A stretch of DNA of 64,000 bases from Pseudomonas sp. dw_612 (GTDB lineage Bacteria; Pseudomonadota; Gammaproteobacteria; Pseudomonadales; Pseudomonadaceae). The stretch covers positions 1 to 64,000 of the forward strand of contig NZ_JAAVVC010000002.1 of NCBI RefSeq assembly GCF_018449725.1, in the 5' to 3' direction. Position numbers and translations under genes: made by a program. The stretch's first letter is position 1. The number at the start of each line of letters is the position of its first letter. Below the pieces are notes generated by a model. The model did no database searches, was not told where the DNA came from, and saw only the letters and a list, made by a program, of their open reading frames with translations. Positions 43,053-52,764 of this stretch are shown here, one piece after another.

Positions 43053-43643
43053 ATGAACGCCAATGCCCGCTTCACCCACATGCAGGACGGCACGCAGGAA
43101 GACTGGGCGATCATCGCCGCCGACTTCAGTGCCTACGCCCGACAATTGCCGACACGGATTGTGGCGCACCTGAAGTTGCTGGAGGGTGATTTTGGCGGCT
43201 TCCCGGTGGATCGCCTGACCCACTCCCTGCAAACCGCCACCCGCGCCTTTCGCGATGGTCGCGACGAGGAATACGTGGTCTGCGCCCTGCTCCACGACAT
43301 CGGCGACACCCTCGGCTCCTACAACCACCCGGACATCGCCGCAGCGATCCTCAAGCCATTCGTCAACGCCGAGAATTTGTGGATCGTGGAGAAACACGGG
43401 ATTTTCCAGGGCTACTACTTCTTCCATCACCTGGGCATGGACCGGCATCTGCGCGAGCAATTCAGCGGGCATCCGCAGTACCAGGCGACCATTGAATTTT
43501 GTGCCAAATACGATGCGGCGGCGTTTGATCCGGCGTATGAGACACTGCCATTGAGCTTCTTTGAGCCAATGATGGAACGGCTGTTTGCACAGCCGAAGAA
43601 TTCGATCTACAAGGCGGCGATGGAAGAACACGCGCCGGCCTGA
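43053..43643 (+). CDS. HD-domain protein
   Basis: The 196-residue protein has an HD metal phosphohydrolase core: H57 (LTHSLQTATRA), HD at 81-82 (ALLHDIGDTLG), NHPDIAAAIL and later HHLGMD. It resembles the small HD proteins of the PhnZ type, which may be oxygenases rather than phosphatases. The ATG at 43053 has an AGAAGA site. The substrate is unknown. Confidence 0.82.
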   Translation: MNANARFTHMQDGTQEDWAIIAADFSAYARQLPTRIVAHLKLLEGDFGGFPVDRLTHSLQTATRAFRDGRDEEYVVCALLHDIGDTLGSYNHPDIAAAILKPFVNAENLWIVEKHGIFQGYYFFHHLGMDRHLREQFSGHPQYQATIEFCAKYDAAAFDPAYETLPLSFFEPMMERLFAQPKNSIYKAAMEEHAPA

Positions 43644-43662
43644 AGACGCACCACAACCCAAT

Positions 43663-43750
43663 GTGGGAGCGGGCTTGCTCGCGAAAGCGGTTTCACATTC
43701 AACATCTACGTTGACTGATACACCGCTTTCGCGAGCAAGCCCGCTCCCAC
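43663..43750. repeat. REPIN, family A, between convergent genes
   Basis: GTGGGAGCGGGCTTGCTCGCGAAAGCGGT and its inverse flank 30 bases. It separates the HD gene from the convergent phosphoesterase gene. Confidence 0.88.
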
Positions 43751-43777
43751 AGGGGATTTGTGGTGGCCATCAATTTG

Positions 43778-44593
43778 TTACGCCGGTTCGGCAACCTTCA
43801 CCGCTTTCAACTCCGCCTCCCGCGCCTGGGCATCCGCCAGGCGATACAACTCGATCGAGCCATCCCAATGCTCGATCAACGCCGTGCATGACTCCACCCA
43901 GTCCCCGCAATTGAGGTAGTCCACCCCGCCCACCTTGCGAATCTCGGCATGGTGAATATGCCCGCACACCACGCCATGCAACTCGCGTTTGACGCATTCG
44001 TGGGCGATGGCTTCTTCGAAGTCGCTGATAAAGCTGACTGCGGTTTTCACTTTGTGCTTGAGGTACGCCGAGAGCGACCAATAACCGTAGCCGTAGCGAG
44101 CGCGCCAGTGATTGAGCCAGCGGTTGAGGGTCAGGGTGAATTCGTAGGCCGAGTCGCCGAGGAAGGCCAGCCAGCGGTGATAACGGGTGATCACGTCGAA
44201 CTGGTCGCCGTGGATCACCAGCAGATGCCGGCCATCGGCGGTCACGTGCACTGCCTCGTCCACCAACTGAATGTTGCCCAGGATCAGCTTCGAATAACGA
44301 CGCAGGAATTCGTCGTGGTTGCCGGTGACGTAAATCACTTCGGTGCCGCGCTTGCTCATGGTCAGCAGGCGGCGGATCACGTTGGTGTGGGCCTGGGGCC
44401 AATACATGCCGCTGCGCAGCTTCCAGCCATCGATGATGTCGCCCACCAGGTAGACTTTGTCAGCGTGGTAGCCCTTGAGAAACTGCGACAGGTGCTCGGC
44501 CTGGCAATCCCGGGTGCCCAAATGCACGTCGGAAATCCATAAGGTGCGGACACGTTGTTTACGGCTGGGTTTGGCGAGCTCGGCGCTGGTCAT
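43778..44593 (-). CDS. Calcineurin-like phosphoesterase (LpxH-like)
   Basis: The 271-residue protein has all metallophosphoesterase motifs: WISDVHLG, LVGDIIDGW, TGNHDEF, IHGDQFD and CGHIHHAEI. The distribution is that of UDP-2,3-diacylglucosamine diphosphatase-like proteins, the step of lipid A synthesis done by LpxH, but pseudomonads also have the canonical LpxH elsewhere, so the substrate is open. The ATG at 44593 has a GAGGG site; a TTG two codons upstream is less likely. Confidence 0.85.
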   Translation of the reverse strand: MTSAELAKPSRKQRVRTLWISDVHLGTRDCQAEHLSQFLKGYHADKVYLVGDIIDGWKLRSGMYWPQAHTNVIRRLLTMSKRGTEVIYVTGNHDEFLRRYSKLILGNIQLVDEAVHVTADGRHLLVIHGDQFDVITRYHRWLAFLGDSAYEFTLTLNRWLNHWRARYGYGYWSLSAYLKHKVKTAVSFISDFEEAIAHECVKRELHGVVCGHIHHAEIRKVGGVDYLNCGDWVESCTALIEHWDGSIELYRLADAQAREAELKAVKVAEPA

Positions 44594-44721
44594 GGGCAAC
44601 CCTCTGGGATGTTTTTACAAGCTTGCGCCGGTCGGGTTAATTGCCCATGACAGTGACGAGTCAATCCTGTGACAGCGTCCGGCCGGTGTAGACTGGCCGC
44701 ATCTTGCCCCGGAGACCTGCG

Positions 44722-45486
44722 ATGAGACCGATCCTCACGCTTCGCCAGTACAGCCCCGACCTGATCGTCCACAGCCACGACCACGCGCAACTGGTGTTCG
44801 GCTTGTCGGGCGCGCTGGATTTCGAGGTCGACGGCCACGGCAGCCAGGTGGTGCAGCAGAGTTTCGTGGTGGTGCCGTCCGGGGCGCACCACGCCTGCGG
44901 CAGCGCCAATGGCAGCCGTTGCCTGGTGCTGGATGTGCCCGGCGATCAATGGGTTTCGCAGTCGCTGGGGGAGCACGCCGACGCCAGCCGCCGCTTGCTC
45001 GACAACGCCGGGCGCCTGCCGCTGGATGCCGGGCAAAGCCAATTGGTCCGTTGGCTGGCGGGCAGTCCGGTGAGCGATCCGCTGATTGCCCAGCAAGGCG
45101 CGGTGCTGTTATTGGCCAGCCTCAACCACATCAAACCGGACGTCATCGGCGGACGACGCCTGCCCTATGCGGCGCTGAATGCGCACATCGATCAACACGC
45201 GGCTTATCCGCTGCAAGTGGCCGATCTGGCGCGCATCGCCGACCTCTCCAGCGCTCGCCTGCATGCGCGGTTCGTGGCCGAATGCGGGCAGACGCCGATG
45301 GACTACATTCGCAGTCGGCGGCTGCACATGGCCGTGGACTTGTTGCGGGATTCGGCGCTGCCGATTGGCGAGATCGCCAGCCGGGTCGGTTACAGCTCCC
45401 AAAGTGCGTTTGCGGCGGCGGTGTTGCGCGAGTTTGGCGCTTCGCCCGGACAATTGCGCCGCGAGGCTGGCGACAAAAGTCGATAG
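44722..45486 (+). CDS. AraC-family regulator with cupin-like N-terminal domain
   Basis: The 254-residue protein has an N-terminal AraC cupin (LIVHSHDHAQLVFGLSGALD, VVVPSGAHHACG) and a C-terminal helix-turn-helix pair (QVADLARIADLSSARLHARF, IGEIASRVGYSSQSAFAAAV). The ATG at 44722 has a GGAG site. It stands upstream of the EamA exporter gene, which could be a target; a family C repeat lies between them. Confidence 0.9.
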   Translation: MRPILTLRQYSPDLIVHSHDHAQLVFGLSGALDFEVDGHGSQVVQQSFVVVPSGAHHACGSANGSRCLVLDVPGDQWVSQSLGEHADASRRLLDNAGRLPLDAGQSQLVRWLAGSPVSDPLIAQQGAVLLLASLNHIKPDVIGGRRLPYAALNAHIDQHAAYPLQVADLARIADLSSARLHARFVAECGQTPMDYIRSRRLHMAVDLLRDSALPIGEIASRVGYSSQSAFAAAVLREFGASPGQLRREAGDKSR

Positions 45487-45524
45487 TTTGCCGACAGACC
45501 TGACCCGCCGTAACGCGATTAAAT

Positions 45525-45698
45525 GTAGCAGCTGGCGAAGCCTGCGTTCGGCTTGTAGCAGCTGCCGAGGCATGAGGCTGCGTTCGGCTGCGAAGCAGTC
45601 GTGAAATCAGGCGCTGCGGTGTTTAGAAAGGCCGCATGCTCAGGTTTGACGACGGCTTCGCCGCCGAACGCTGCCTCGCGCTGCTCGGCAGCTGCTAC
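45525..45698. repeat. Palindromic repeat cluster, family C
   Basis: GTAGCAGCTGGCGAAGCC, then GTAGCAGCTGCCGAGGCA, and the inverted GAACGCTGCCTCGCGCTGCT with CGGCAGCTGCTAC at the right end. The left arm carries an extra partial copy. It fills the gap before the EamA gene. Confidence 0.82.
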
Positions 45699-45742
45699 AG
45701 GACGGCGATATCGTCGACCTACTACGTTTATAAAGGACTGCA

Positions 45743-46633
45743 ATGACTCCCCGTACCGCCCTTGGCGCCCTGCATATCGGCGCATTGATGTTTGGCCTGA
45801 CCGGAGTGTTCGGCAAACTAGCAGCCGCCTCCCCCGCCGTCATTGTTTTCGGCCGTGCCGCATTCGCCGTGCTGGCGCTGGCATTTTTTGCCCGGTTCGC
45901 CAGCAAGACCCGCTGGCAAAAACTCGAAGCCGTGGACTGGCGCCGCTTGCTGCTCAGCGGTTTGCTGCTGGCCGGGCACTGGGTGAGTTTTTTCATTGCG
46001 GTCAAAGTCGCGGGCGTGGCGATTGCGACGTTGGGGTTTGCCAGTTTCCCGGCCTTTACCGTGATCCTCGAAGGGCTGATCTTTCGCGAGAGAATCCGCG
46101 CCAATGAAATTCTGCTGGTGGTGCTGGTCAGCGTCGGTCTGGTGCTGGTTACGCCGGCCTTCGACCTCGGCACTGGCGCGACCATCGGCCTGCTCTGGGC
46201 GGTAGGCTCAGGGTTGCTGTTCGCCCTGCTGTCCCTGACCAACCGCGCCAGTTCCGCACGCATCCCGGCGGTGCAGGCCGCGCTGTGCCAGAACGTAGTG
46301 GTCGCGCTGTGCCTGCTGCCGGTCGCCGCGCCACAGTTGAGCGAAGTGCGCGCCCTCGACTGGTTGTGGATCGGCCTGCTCGGCGTGTTCTGCACCGGCG
46401 TCGCCCACAGCCTGTTTGTTGCCAGCCTGGCGGTGATCAAGGCGCGGACCGCAGCGGTGGTGTTTGCCCTGGAACCGGTCTACGGCATCACCATGGCCTG
46501 GCTGCTGTTCAATGAAAACCCGACCCTGCGCATGCTGCTCGGCGGTGCGTTGATCATCGTCGCCATCGTGGTCAGCAGTCGGTTATCCGGCAACAGCAAA
46601 AAAACCGTGGCCGCCGAAGCCGCCTCTCACTGA
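45743..46633 (+). CDS. EamA-family (DMT) transporter
   Basis: The 296-residue inner membrane protein has about ten hydrophobic segments in two EamA repeats; segment 1 region HIGALMFGLTGVFGKLAAAS and the second-repeat ALEPVYGITMAWLLFNENPT are typical. These proteins export amino acids or other metabolites. It follows an AraC gene and overlaps the convergent Rdx-like gene by seven bases. Confidence 0.9.
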   Translation: MTPRTALGALHIGALMFGLTGVFGKLAAASPAVIVFGRAAFAVLALAFFARFASKTRWQKLEAVDWRRLLLSGLLLAGHWVSFFIAVKVAGVAIATLGFASFPAFTVILEGLIFRERIRANEILLVVLVSVGLVLVTPAFDLGTGATIGLLWAVGSGLLFALLSLTNRASSARIPAVQAALCQNVVVALCLLPVAAPQLSEVRALDWLWIGLLGVFCTGVAHSLFVASLAVIKARTAAVVFALEPVYGITMAWLLFNENPTLRMLLGGALIIVAIVVSSRLSGNSKKTVAAEAASH

Positions 46634-46914
46634 GTGCGGTCGTTGTGGCCGAGGTCGCGGTCCGGGTCGATCTGATCCCGGACCCGCTGCTTGAGCACCT
46701 TGGCTTCCGGGAAACCACCGTCAGCCTTGCGCTCCCAGATTTGCACCTCGTTACAAAAAATATGAAAGACCCCTCCCGTGCCCGGCACCAGGGACACTTT
46801 GCCCAAGTCATCGCCAAAGGTGCTGAGCAGTTCCTGGGCCAACCAGGCGGCGCGTAGCAGCCACTGGCATTGCGTGCAATAGGTGATGACGATTTCCGGT
46901 TTTTGCATGGTCAT
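46627..46914 (-). CDS. Rdx/SelT-SelW-SelH family thioredoxin-like protein
   Basis: The 95-residue protein has the redox motif CTQC (residues 13-16, TYCTQCQWLL) in the position where eukaryotic SelW/SelT have a CxxU, and the following LLSTFGDDLGKVSLVPGTGG typical of the Rdx domain. It is likely a cytoplasmic thiol oxidoreductase. The ATG at 46914 has a GGAG site 11 bases upstream; another ATG two codons on is possible. Confidence 0.88.
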   Translation of the reverse strand: MTMQKPEIVITYCTQCQWLLRAAWLAQELLSTFGDDLGKVSLVPGTGGVFHIFCNEVQIWERKADGGFPEAKVLKQRVRDQIDPDRDLGHNDRTQ

Positions 46915-46978
46915 GATCGCTGAAACTCCTGAGCCAGAGGGGCGCCGCTATAATAGCCGCCTTTGTCGCTTGCCCCGA

Positions 46979-47069
46979 GATTCACGATGCGCCCTGGCCG
47001 AAGATCGGCGGCATTCTTAATGATGCGGATGAACAGGCGGTGTATTTGAATTTGGGGCAGACGTTTTAG
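46979..47069 (+). pseudogene. Possible gene remnant
   Basis: One frame reads IHDAPWPKIGGILNDADEQA then VYLNLGQTF and stop, which looks like the end of a real protein. A TATAAT-like sequence lies just before (46950), and no full gene surrounds it. I do not recognise the parent gene. Confidence 0.3.
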
Positions 47070-47100
47070 TCCCGCCCACCCCTTCAAGTCTAAACATACA

Positions 47101-47183
47101 AGCGGGCTTGCTCGCGAAAGCAGTGTGTCAGTCAACGTAGATGTTGAATGGCAGGCCGCCTTCGCGAGCAAGCCCGCTCCCAC
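47101..47183. repeat. REPIN, family A, 5' end truncated
   Basis: AGCGGGCTTGCTCGCGAAAGCAGTGTGTCAGTC lacks the first bases of the left arm but keeps the full right arm CTTCGCGAGCAAGCCCGCTCCCAC. It ends 22 bases after the fimV-like stop. Confidence 0.83.
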
Positions 47184-47204
47184 ATTAGGGATGGAGTGCC
47201 GGGG

Positions 47205-48959
47205 CTAGCGGATGCCGGCCAGCAGATTGCGCGCGGTCTGCTTGAGCGGCTCGTCGCCCTCTTTGAGCAAGTCGTTGAGCAACTCGATGGCGCTATCCAG
47301 ATCGCCGTCATCGATGCAGGTCTGGGCTTGTTCCAGTTTGCCAGCGCCAGCCGACACGGGTTGGGGCAACGGTTCAAGTTCCAGCGACTGGCCGGGCTCG
47401 CTGAACGCGTCAAGAAAGTCGTCGTCCAGCGTTTGTGCTTCGGGTTCGGCGTCCCATTCCAGCTCGGGTTCGCCCAGTGCCGGTTCATCGGGCATTTCGT
47501 AGACATCGGGCATGACGTGCAGGTTGGACGTGAACGCCGGTTCGTCAGGTAGCGGCGGTTTGGTCGTCGGCGGTGGCGAGTCGTCGAAGGGGCTGACCAG
47601 ATCCCAATTGGAGTCCATCGACAGGTCATCCAGATTCAACTGGAACTCATCGGCGGGTGGCGCTTCGGGGGCCTCCGCCGCGACGGTCGCAGTGACCGGC
47701 GCAATGACTGCGACCGGAGCGGCATTCGTCAGTTTGGGGAATCGTGCGCGAAGGTCCGCCAACTGCTGCGAGTCAATCCCGGCGTCACGCAGGCTGCTTT
47801 CCTGCGCATCGTACGCCGCCACGTCGCCCTGTTTGCCCAAGATCTCCAATAATTGCAACGCCAGGTCGGTACGCTGCGGTTCCTTGACCAACGCCTCACG
47901 CAACAGGCCGGCCGCTTCGGAGAATCGACCGTAAGCCAGGTAAATACCCACCCCTTCGAGTACATCGTCGGCGGGGGCTTCTTCGCGATGATCGGGGGCC
48001 GCTGCGACGCTGATCGGCTGTGGCGAAACTTCACGCACGGGCTCATCGCGCGCAATCGACAACGGTTCGGTCAACGCCTGCTGCCGTTGACGGCGCACAA
48101 ACAGGCCCAGAACCACCAACAGCACGAGCGCCAGCAATCCGGCAATCAATAGCCAGTCACTGGTTTCCGGTTCTTCAACCACAACAGGCGCGGCGGCGAC
48201 GGCGACCGGCGGGACGGCAGGCGTCTGCGCGACCTCGGACAATCGGGTCTGCAAGTCGCTGACCTGCTTTCTCTCGTCAGCGATCTGTTCATCCTGAGTC
48301 TTGAGCCGGGCATTCAGCTCATCGATGGTTTTTTGCAGCTGCTGGTTTTGCAGGACGCTGGCGGCCAGTTGCTCGGCCACCTCATCGTTTGCAGGCGCAG
48401 CCGCCGGGGGAGCAGCGCCGGCGGCAGGTGCAGGCGCCTTGCTCTTGGGGGCCGGTGGCGGCGCTTTGGCCGGTTCCACGCTCGGGAACCCGGAGGTCGG
48501 GGCTTTGGCCGCCGGTTCGTCAGTGGCCGGAACAATCCCGGGTGAACCGGGCGGATCGATCAACACCGTGTACTCGCGCAGCAAGCGCCCGTTGGGCTGA
48601 TTGAGCTGCACCAGGAAATTCAGGAACGGTTCATTGACCGGTTTGCTGGAGGTCACCCGGATCAACGTGCGGTTGCCGCGCAGGATCGGTGAGAATTTCA
48701 GGCTATTGAGGAAGAACACACGCTCGACGCCCGCGCGGCTGAACTCGTCGGCCGTGGCCAGGCTGACCGACAGATCGTTTTCCGCCAGACCCGCGGCGTC
48801 CACCAGCGCGATATCAGCGCTGAACGGCTGGTTCAACGCCGAATGCACGGTGATGTCACCCAACCCCAGAGCCGGTGCCAATGCCGAGTAAGTGACCGCA
48901 ACGCCGGCCAGAAGCAGCCGAGTGCAATACCGCAAAACCACGTGCCAACTCTCGAGCAT
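47205..48959 (-). CDS. FimV-like protein without LysM
   Basis: FimV/HubP proteins organise the cell pole and type IV pili. This 584-residue product has an N-terminal signal or anchor and the FimV N-domain (GLGDITVHSALNQPFSADIA, SPILRGNRTLIRVTSSKPVN), a Pro/Ala-rich linker, a coiled coil (about 195-246), one membrane segment (270-290) and a cytoplasmic part. The end (KLEQAQTCIDDGDLDSAIEL, LLKEGDEPLKQTARNLLAGI) is the FimV C-terminal motif. The LysM usually found after the N-domain is missing and the protein is much shorter than typical FimV, so this is probably a paralogue. The ATG at 48959 has AAGGG. Confidence 0.85.
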   Translation of the reverse strand: MLESWHVVLRYCTRLLLAGVAVTYSALAPALGLGDITVHSALNQPFSADIALVDAAGLAENDLSVSLATADEFSRAGVERVFFLNSLKFSPILRGNRTLIRVTSSKPVNEPFLNFLVQLNQPNGRLLREYTVLIDPPGSPGIVPATDEPAAKAPTSGFPSVEPAKAPPPAPKSKAPAPAAGAAPPAAAPANDEVAEQLAASVLQNQQLQKTIDELNARLKTQDEQIADERKQVSDLQTRLSEVAQTPAVPPVAVAAAPVVVEEPETSDWLLIAGLLALVLLVVLGLFVRRQRQQALTEPLSIARDEPVREVSPQPISVAAAPDHREEAPADDVLEGVGIYLAYGRFSEAAGLLREALVKEPQRTDLALQLLEILGKQGDVAAYDAQESSLRDAGIDSQQLADLRARFPKLTNAAPVAVIAPVTATVAAEAPEAPPADEFQLNLDDLSMDSNWDLVSPFDDSPPPTTKPPLPDEPAFTSNLHVMPDVYEMPDEPALGEPELEWDAEPEAQTLDDDFLDAFSEPGQSLELEPLPQPVSAGAGKLEQAQTCIDDGDLDSAIELLNDLLKEGDEPLKQTARNLLAGIR

Positions 48960-49088
48960 GAGCATCCCTTAGATTAAGCAGAACCAACCTGTACGTGTTC
49001 GCACATCCGGTACGAACACGATATTGCCTAGTAGTTCTTTATAGTCTGCCCAACGGGGTATCTCAAAAACACGGCGTAAGGTTTTGCC

Positions 49089-49523
49089 TCAAGACTTTTC
49101 GAGGTTGTCCAGGATGTGACCGTGAACACGCATGCAGACCTTCAAATCGGCCTCATCGACGCCATCGAACAGCTCATGGCGCAGCTGAGTGGCAATGGTT
49201 TCAATCTGTTCGATCAATGGCAGGGCCGGGGCACAGAGCACGATTTTTTTCGCCCGGCGGTCTTCCAGCACCGATTGGCGCTGCACCAGGCCTTGGGTTT
49301 CCAGGCTGTCGAGCAGTCGGGCCAGGGTCGGCCCTTCGACGCCGACGCTTTGCGCCAGTTCGCGCTGGGTCGGGGCGTCATCGAAACGCGCCAGGTGCAG
49401 CAGCACCAGCCAGCGCGCCTGAGAAAGTCCCAGGCCGGCCAGACGGCGATCCAGTTCGGCGCGCCAGCCACGAGACATCTGGGCCAATTGCATGCCAAAG
49501 CGGTGTTGATCGGTTAACGGCAT
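49089..49523 (-). CDS. MarR/SlyA-family transcriptional regulator
   Basis: The 144-residue winged-helix protein (RLAGLGLSQARWLVLLHLAR, TQRELAQSVGVEGPTLARLL, VLEDRRAKKIVLCAPALPLI) is of the SlyA subgroup, in which DNA binding is usually released by small phenolic ligands. The wing motif DRRAKK is present. No partner gene is coupled to it, so targets are unknown. Confidence 0.9.
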   Translation of the reverse strand: MPLTDQHRFGMQLAQMSRGWRAELDRRLAGLGLSQARWLVLLHLARFDDAPTQRELAQSVGVEGPTLARLLDSLETQGLVQRQSVLEDRRAKKIVLCAPALPLIEQIETIATQLRHELFDGVDEADLKVCMRVHGHILDNLEKS

Positions 49524-49642
49524 AAAAAACTCATGATTAGGCTGAAATAGAGAAAAACTAATTATTAGTCAGCTAAGCATGACCTTTCGCTATAGGCAAG
49601 GCTTGCCCTGTACTGAATCGTTACATCTATGCGATCGGTCAC

Positions 49643-51769
49643 TTAAATCTCGAATTCAGATTGCAGCGCCGCCCGCACACAATACAAAACCCCTTCCGGC
49701 ACACGACCGGCAAACAGCGCGGCAATCTCCGCCACCGCTGGCAACTCGCCTTCGCCGTCGAGGAATGCGTCCTGGATTTCGCCCATCAGCTCTTCTGGCA
49801 GGTCCAGCGCCTGTTCCAGTGACAATTGTTGCTTGCCGATCGCCTCGGCGAGCATGGTGTAGACGTTCTTTTCCGAGCATTGCAACTGACCGGCGATTTG
49901 CAATGGCGTCATGCCGGCGCGGGCCAGGGTGATCAGCTCGTGGCGTACGTCGGCCACCACTTTCGGCGCCTCGACCTGGCCGCCGAGCACCTCGAGGAAC
50001 GCCTCGCCGTATCGCTCCAGCTTGCGTGCGCCGACACCGCTGACCGTGGCCATTTCCGCCAAAGAGGTGGGCTGGCTGCGGAGCATTTCCAGCAAGGTCG
50101 AGTCCGGGAAGATGACATACGGTGGCACGCCGTGTTCTTCGGCGAGCTTGCGACGCAGGGCTCGCAGGGCTTCCCACTGTTCGCGCTCTTCGCCACGGAC
50201 CAGTTGGCTCGCCTGGCTCTTACTGCTCTTGGCGGTGGTTTGCGGCTTGAGATCGCGGCGCAGTTCCAGGGTCACTTCGCCCTTGAGCAGTGGCCGGCAG
50301 GTGTCGCTCAAACGCAGGCCGCCGTAGCCTTCGAGGTCGATGTCCGCCAAACCACGGGCCACCAATTGGCGGAACAGTGAGCGCCATTCGCTCTCGCCCA
50401 TGGCTTTGCCGACACCGTAGACCGACAGATGCTGATGGCCGAAGCTGCGGACTTTTTCGTTGTCCTTGCCTAGCAGCACGTCTACCAGATGACCGACGCC
50501 GTAGCGCTGGCCGGTGCGGTAGATCGCCGACAGGGCCTGACGGGCCGGCTCGGTGGCGTCCCAGGTCTGCACGCCGTCGACGCAGTTATCGCAGTGGCCA
50601 CAAGGCTCGGGCATGTCTTCGTCGAAGTAGGCCAATAGCGTCTGGCGCCGGCAGCGGGTTTCTTCGCAAAGCGAGAGCATCGCGTCGAGCTTGTGCTGCT
50701 CCAGACGCTTGTGGCGCTCATCGCCTTCGGAGTTCTGCAGCATCTGCTTGAGCATCACCACGTCTTGCAGGCCGTAGGCCATCCAGGCGTCCGCCGGCAG
50801 ACCATCACGGCCGCCGCGACCGGTTTCCTGGTAATACGCTTCAAGGGATTTCGGCAAATCCAGGTGAGCGACAAAGCGCACGTTGGGCTTGTCGATGCCC
50901 ATGCCGAAGGCCACGGTGGCGACCATGATCAGGCCTTCCTCGTTTAGGAAGCGCTTCTGGTGATGGGCGCGGGTTTCGTTGGGCAGGCCGGCGTGGTACG
51001 GCAGCGCCGGGAAACCTTGTTCGCTGAGGAACACCGCCACTTCGTCGACTTTCTTGCGCGACAGGCAATAAACGATACCCGCATCACTGCGCCGCTCGGC
51101 GAGGAACGCCAGCAATTGCTTGCGCGGCTGCTCCTTGGGGACGATGCGATAGAAAATGTTCGGACGGTCGAAACTCGACAGGAAACGCTCGGCATCCTGC
51201 AAATGCAGGCGATCGACGATTTCTTCCCGGGTGCGCTTGTCGGCGGTGGCGGTCAGGGCAATGCGCGGGACGTTGGGAAACAGTTCCGCCAACTGGCCCA
51301 GTTGCAGGTATTCGCGACGGAAATCGTGGCCCCATTGCGATACGCAGTGCGCTTCGTCGATGGCGAACAGGGCGATTTCGAGGCTTTGCAGGAAGGCCAG
51401 CATGCGCGGCTGGACCAGGCGTTCGGGCGCGAGGTAGAGCATTTTCACTTCGCCGCGCTTGATCCGTGCAGCCAGGTCGCGTTGCTGTTCGGCGCTCAGG
51501 GTCGAGTTCAAGGCGGCGGCGGCCACGCCCAGCTCTTCGAGGGTCGCGACCTGGTCGTCCATCAACGCGATCAGCGGCGACACCACCACCGCCAGGCCTT
51601 CGCGCAGCAGCGCCGGGACCTGGAAGCACAAGGACTTGCCGCCACCGGTAGGCATCAATACCAAAGCGTCGCCGCCATTGGCCACGCGCTCAATGATTGC
51701 ACCCTGGCGACCACGGAAACTGTCGTAGCCGAAGATGTCCTTGAGGACGCGTTGAGCCTGTTCGAGCAT
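49643..51769 (-). CDS. recQ: ATP-dependent DNA helicase RecQ
   Basis: RecQ unwinds DNA from 3' ends in RecF-pathway repair and replication restart. The 708-residue protein has helicase motif I with K45 ([12 protein letters not shown]), DEAH at 138-141 ([20 protein letters not shown]), motif VI ([12 protein letters not shown]), a zinc site in RQC ([20 protein letters not shown]) and a C-terminal HRDC domain ([20 protein letters not shown]). The ATG at 51769 ([20 protein letters not shown]) has a GGAG site; a longer open frame upstream has no family support. Confidence 0.95.
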   Translation of the reverse strand: MLEQAQRVLKDIFGYDSFRGRQGAIIERVANGGDALVLMPTGGGKSLCFQVPALLREGLAVVVSPLIALMDDQVATLEELGVAAAALNSTLSAEQQRDLAARIKRGEVKMLYLAPERLVQPRMLAFLQSLEIALFAIDEAHCVSQWGHDFRREYLQLGQLAELFPNVPRIALTATADKRTREEIVDRLHLQDAERFLSSFDRPNIFYRIVPKEQPRKQLLAFLAERRSDAGIVYCLSRKKVDEVAVFLSEQGFPALPYHAGLPNETRAHHQKRFLNEEGLIMVATVAFGMGIDKPNVRFVAHLDLPKSLEAYYQETGRGGRDGLPADAWMAYGLQDVVMLKQMLQNSEGDERHKRLEQHKLDAMLSLCEETRCRRQTLLAYFDEDMPEPCGHCDNCVDGVQTWDATEPARQALSAIYRTGQRYGVGHLVDVLLGKDNEKVRSFGHQHLSVYGVGKAMGESEWRSLFRQLVARGLADIDLEGYGGLRLSDTCRPLLKGEVTLELRRDLKPQTTAKSSKSQASQLVRGEEREQWEALRALRRKLAEEHGVPPYVIFPDSTLLEMLRSQPTSLAEMATVSGVGARKLERYGEAFLEVLGGQVEAPKVVADVRHELITLARAGMTPLQIAGQLQCSEKNVYTMLAEAIGKQQLSLEQALDLPEELMGEIQDAFLDGEGELPAVAEIAALFAGRVPEGVLYCVRAALQSEFEI

Positions 51770-51976
51770 AAAAACTCCAAAAATCACCGAAACATCCCTG
51801 CAAGGCTGGTTCAGAACCACGCAGACTGCACTGACAAATCGTAAGTGCCCGTTGCATGACGCTTCACATCTCAGCCGCGACGCCAGCAGGGCATCACAAA
51901 ACGCGGGAGTATACCCGAGCCCTCCCCTGCAAAGGGTGCCGCTGAGAAGACACATAAGGACAAACACTGATCCCCC

Positions 51977-52059
51977 GTAGGAGCTGCCGAAGGCTGCGAT
52001 CTTTTGATTTTGCTTTTTAAAGACAAGATTAAAAGATCGCAGCCTTCGGCAGCTCCTAC
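51977..52059. repeat. Palindromic repeat, family B, in the recQ-YecA gap
   Basis: GTAGGAGCTGCCGAAGGCTGCGATCTTTTGAT and its inverse flank 20 AT-rich bases. The remaining 397-base gap holds the promoters of recQ and the YecA-type gene; nothing else is seen. Confidence 0.85.
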
Positions 52060-52166
52060 AGGGACAGACAGTGCGCATCGAGGGCAAATATCCCGCGCGG
52101 CTGGCCTGAGGGCTCAAGAAGGCCTAGAATTCCCGCATCTGTTTAAATTCCCAAGGTAGCCCTTTA

Positions 52167-52754
52167 ATGTCCTTCGCTGAGCAACTAACCCGCCTGCAAG
52201 TCTTCCTCGACGCCGATGAACTGCATGACGAGGCGCTGGACTACGTGGCCGCCCACGGCTACCTGACTGCGCTGTCGATCTGTTCCGAAAACGTTCCCGA
52301 CCGTGAATGGATCGACGCCCTCTTCGCCGAAGAGCCGCATTACGCCAACGACACCGAGCGTGAAGCGATCGAATCCACCCTGCTGGCCCTCAAGGCTCAC
52401 ATCGCGCGCCAACTGGCGTCCGACGAAGAGTTTGAGCTGCCATGCGACCTGGACCTGGGCGAAGAACCGGACGATTCCGACCTGCGCGGCTGGTGCATCG
52501 GCTTCATGGAAGGCGTGTTCCTGCGCGAAGCGGCCTGGTTTGAAACCGCCGAAGACGAAGTCAGCGAAATGCTGCTGCCGATCATGGTCGGTTCGGGCCT
52601 GTTCGACGAACAGCCGGAATTCGAAGACATCGCCAAAGACGCGAACCTGATGGACGACATGATCGTGCAGATCCCGGAAGCCCTGACCGCGCTGTACCTG
52701 CTGTGCCAGGCACCCGACGAAAAACCGGCAATCCTCAAGCCACGTCACCACTAA
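52167..52754 (+). CDS. YecA/UPF0149 family protein
   Basis: The 195-residue acidic protein (MSFAEQLTRLQVFLDADELH) has the UPF0149 core with DEEFELPCDLDLGEEPDDSD and LRGWCIGFMEGVFLREAAWF. The SEC-C zinc tail of some YecA proteins is absent. The role is unknown. It is 10 bases before the YbaN-type gene. Confidence 0.88.
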   Translation: MSFAEQLTRLQVFLDADELHDEALDYVAAHGYLTALSICSENVPDREWIDALFAEEPHYANDTEREAIESTLLALKAHIARQLASDEEFELPCDLDLGEEPDDSDLRGWCIGFMEGVFLREAAWFETAEDEVSEMLLPIMVGSGLFDEQPEFEDIAKDANLMDDMIVQIPEALTALYLLCQAPDEKPAILKPRHH

Positions 52755-52764
52755 GGTCTTGCCT

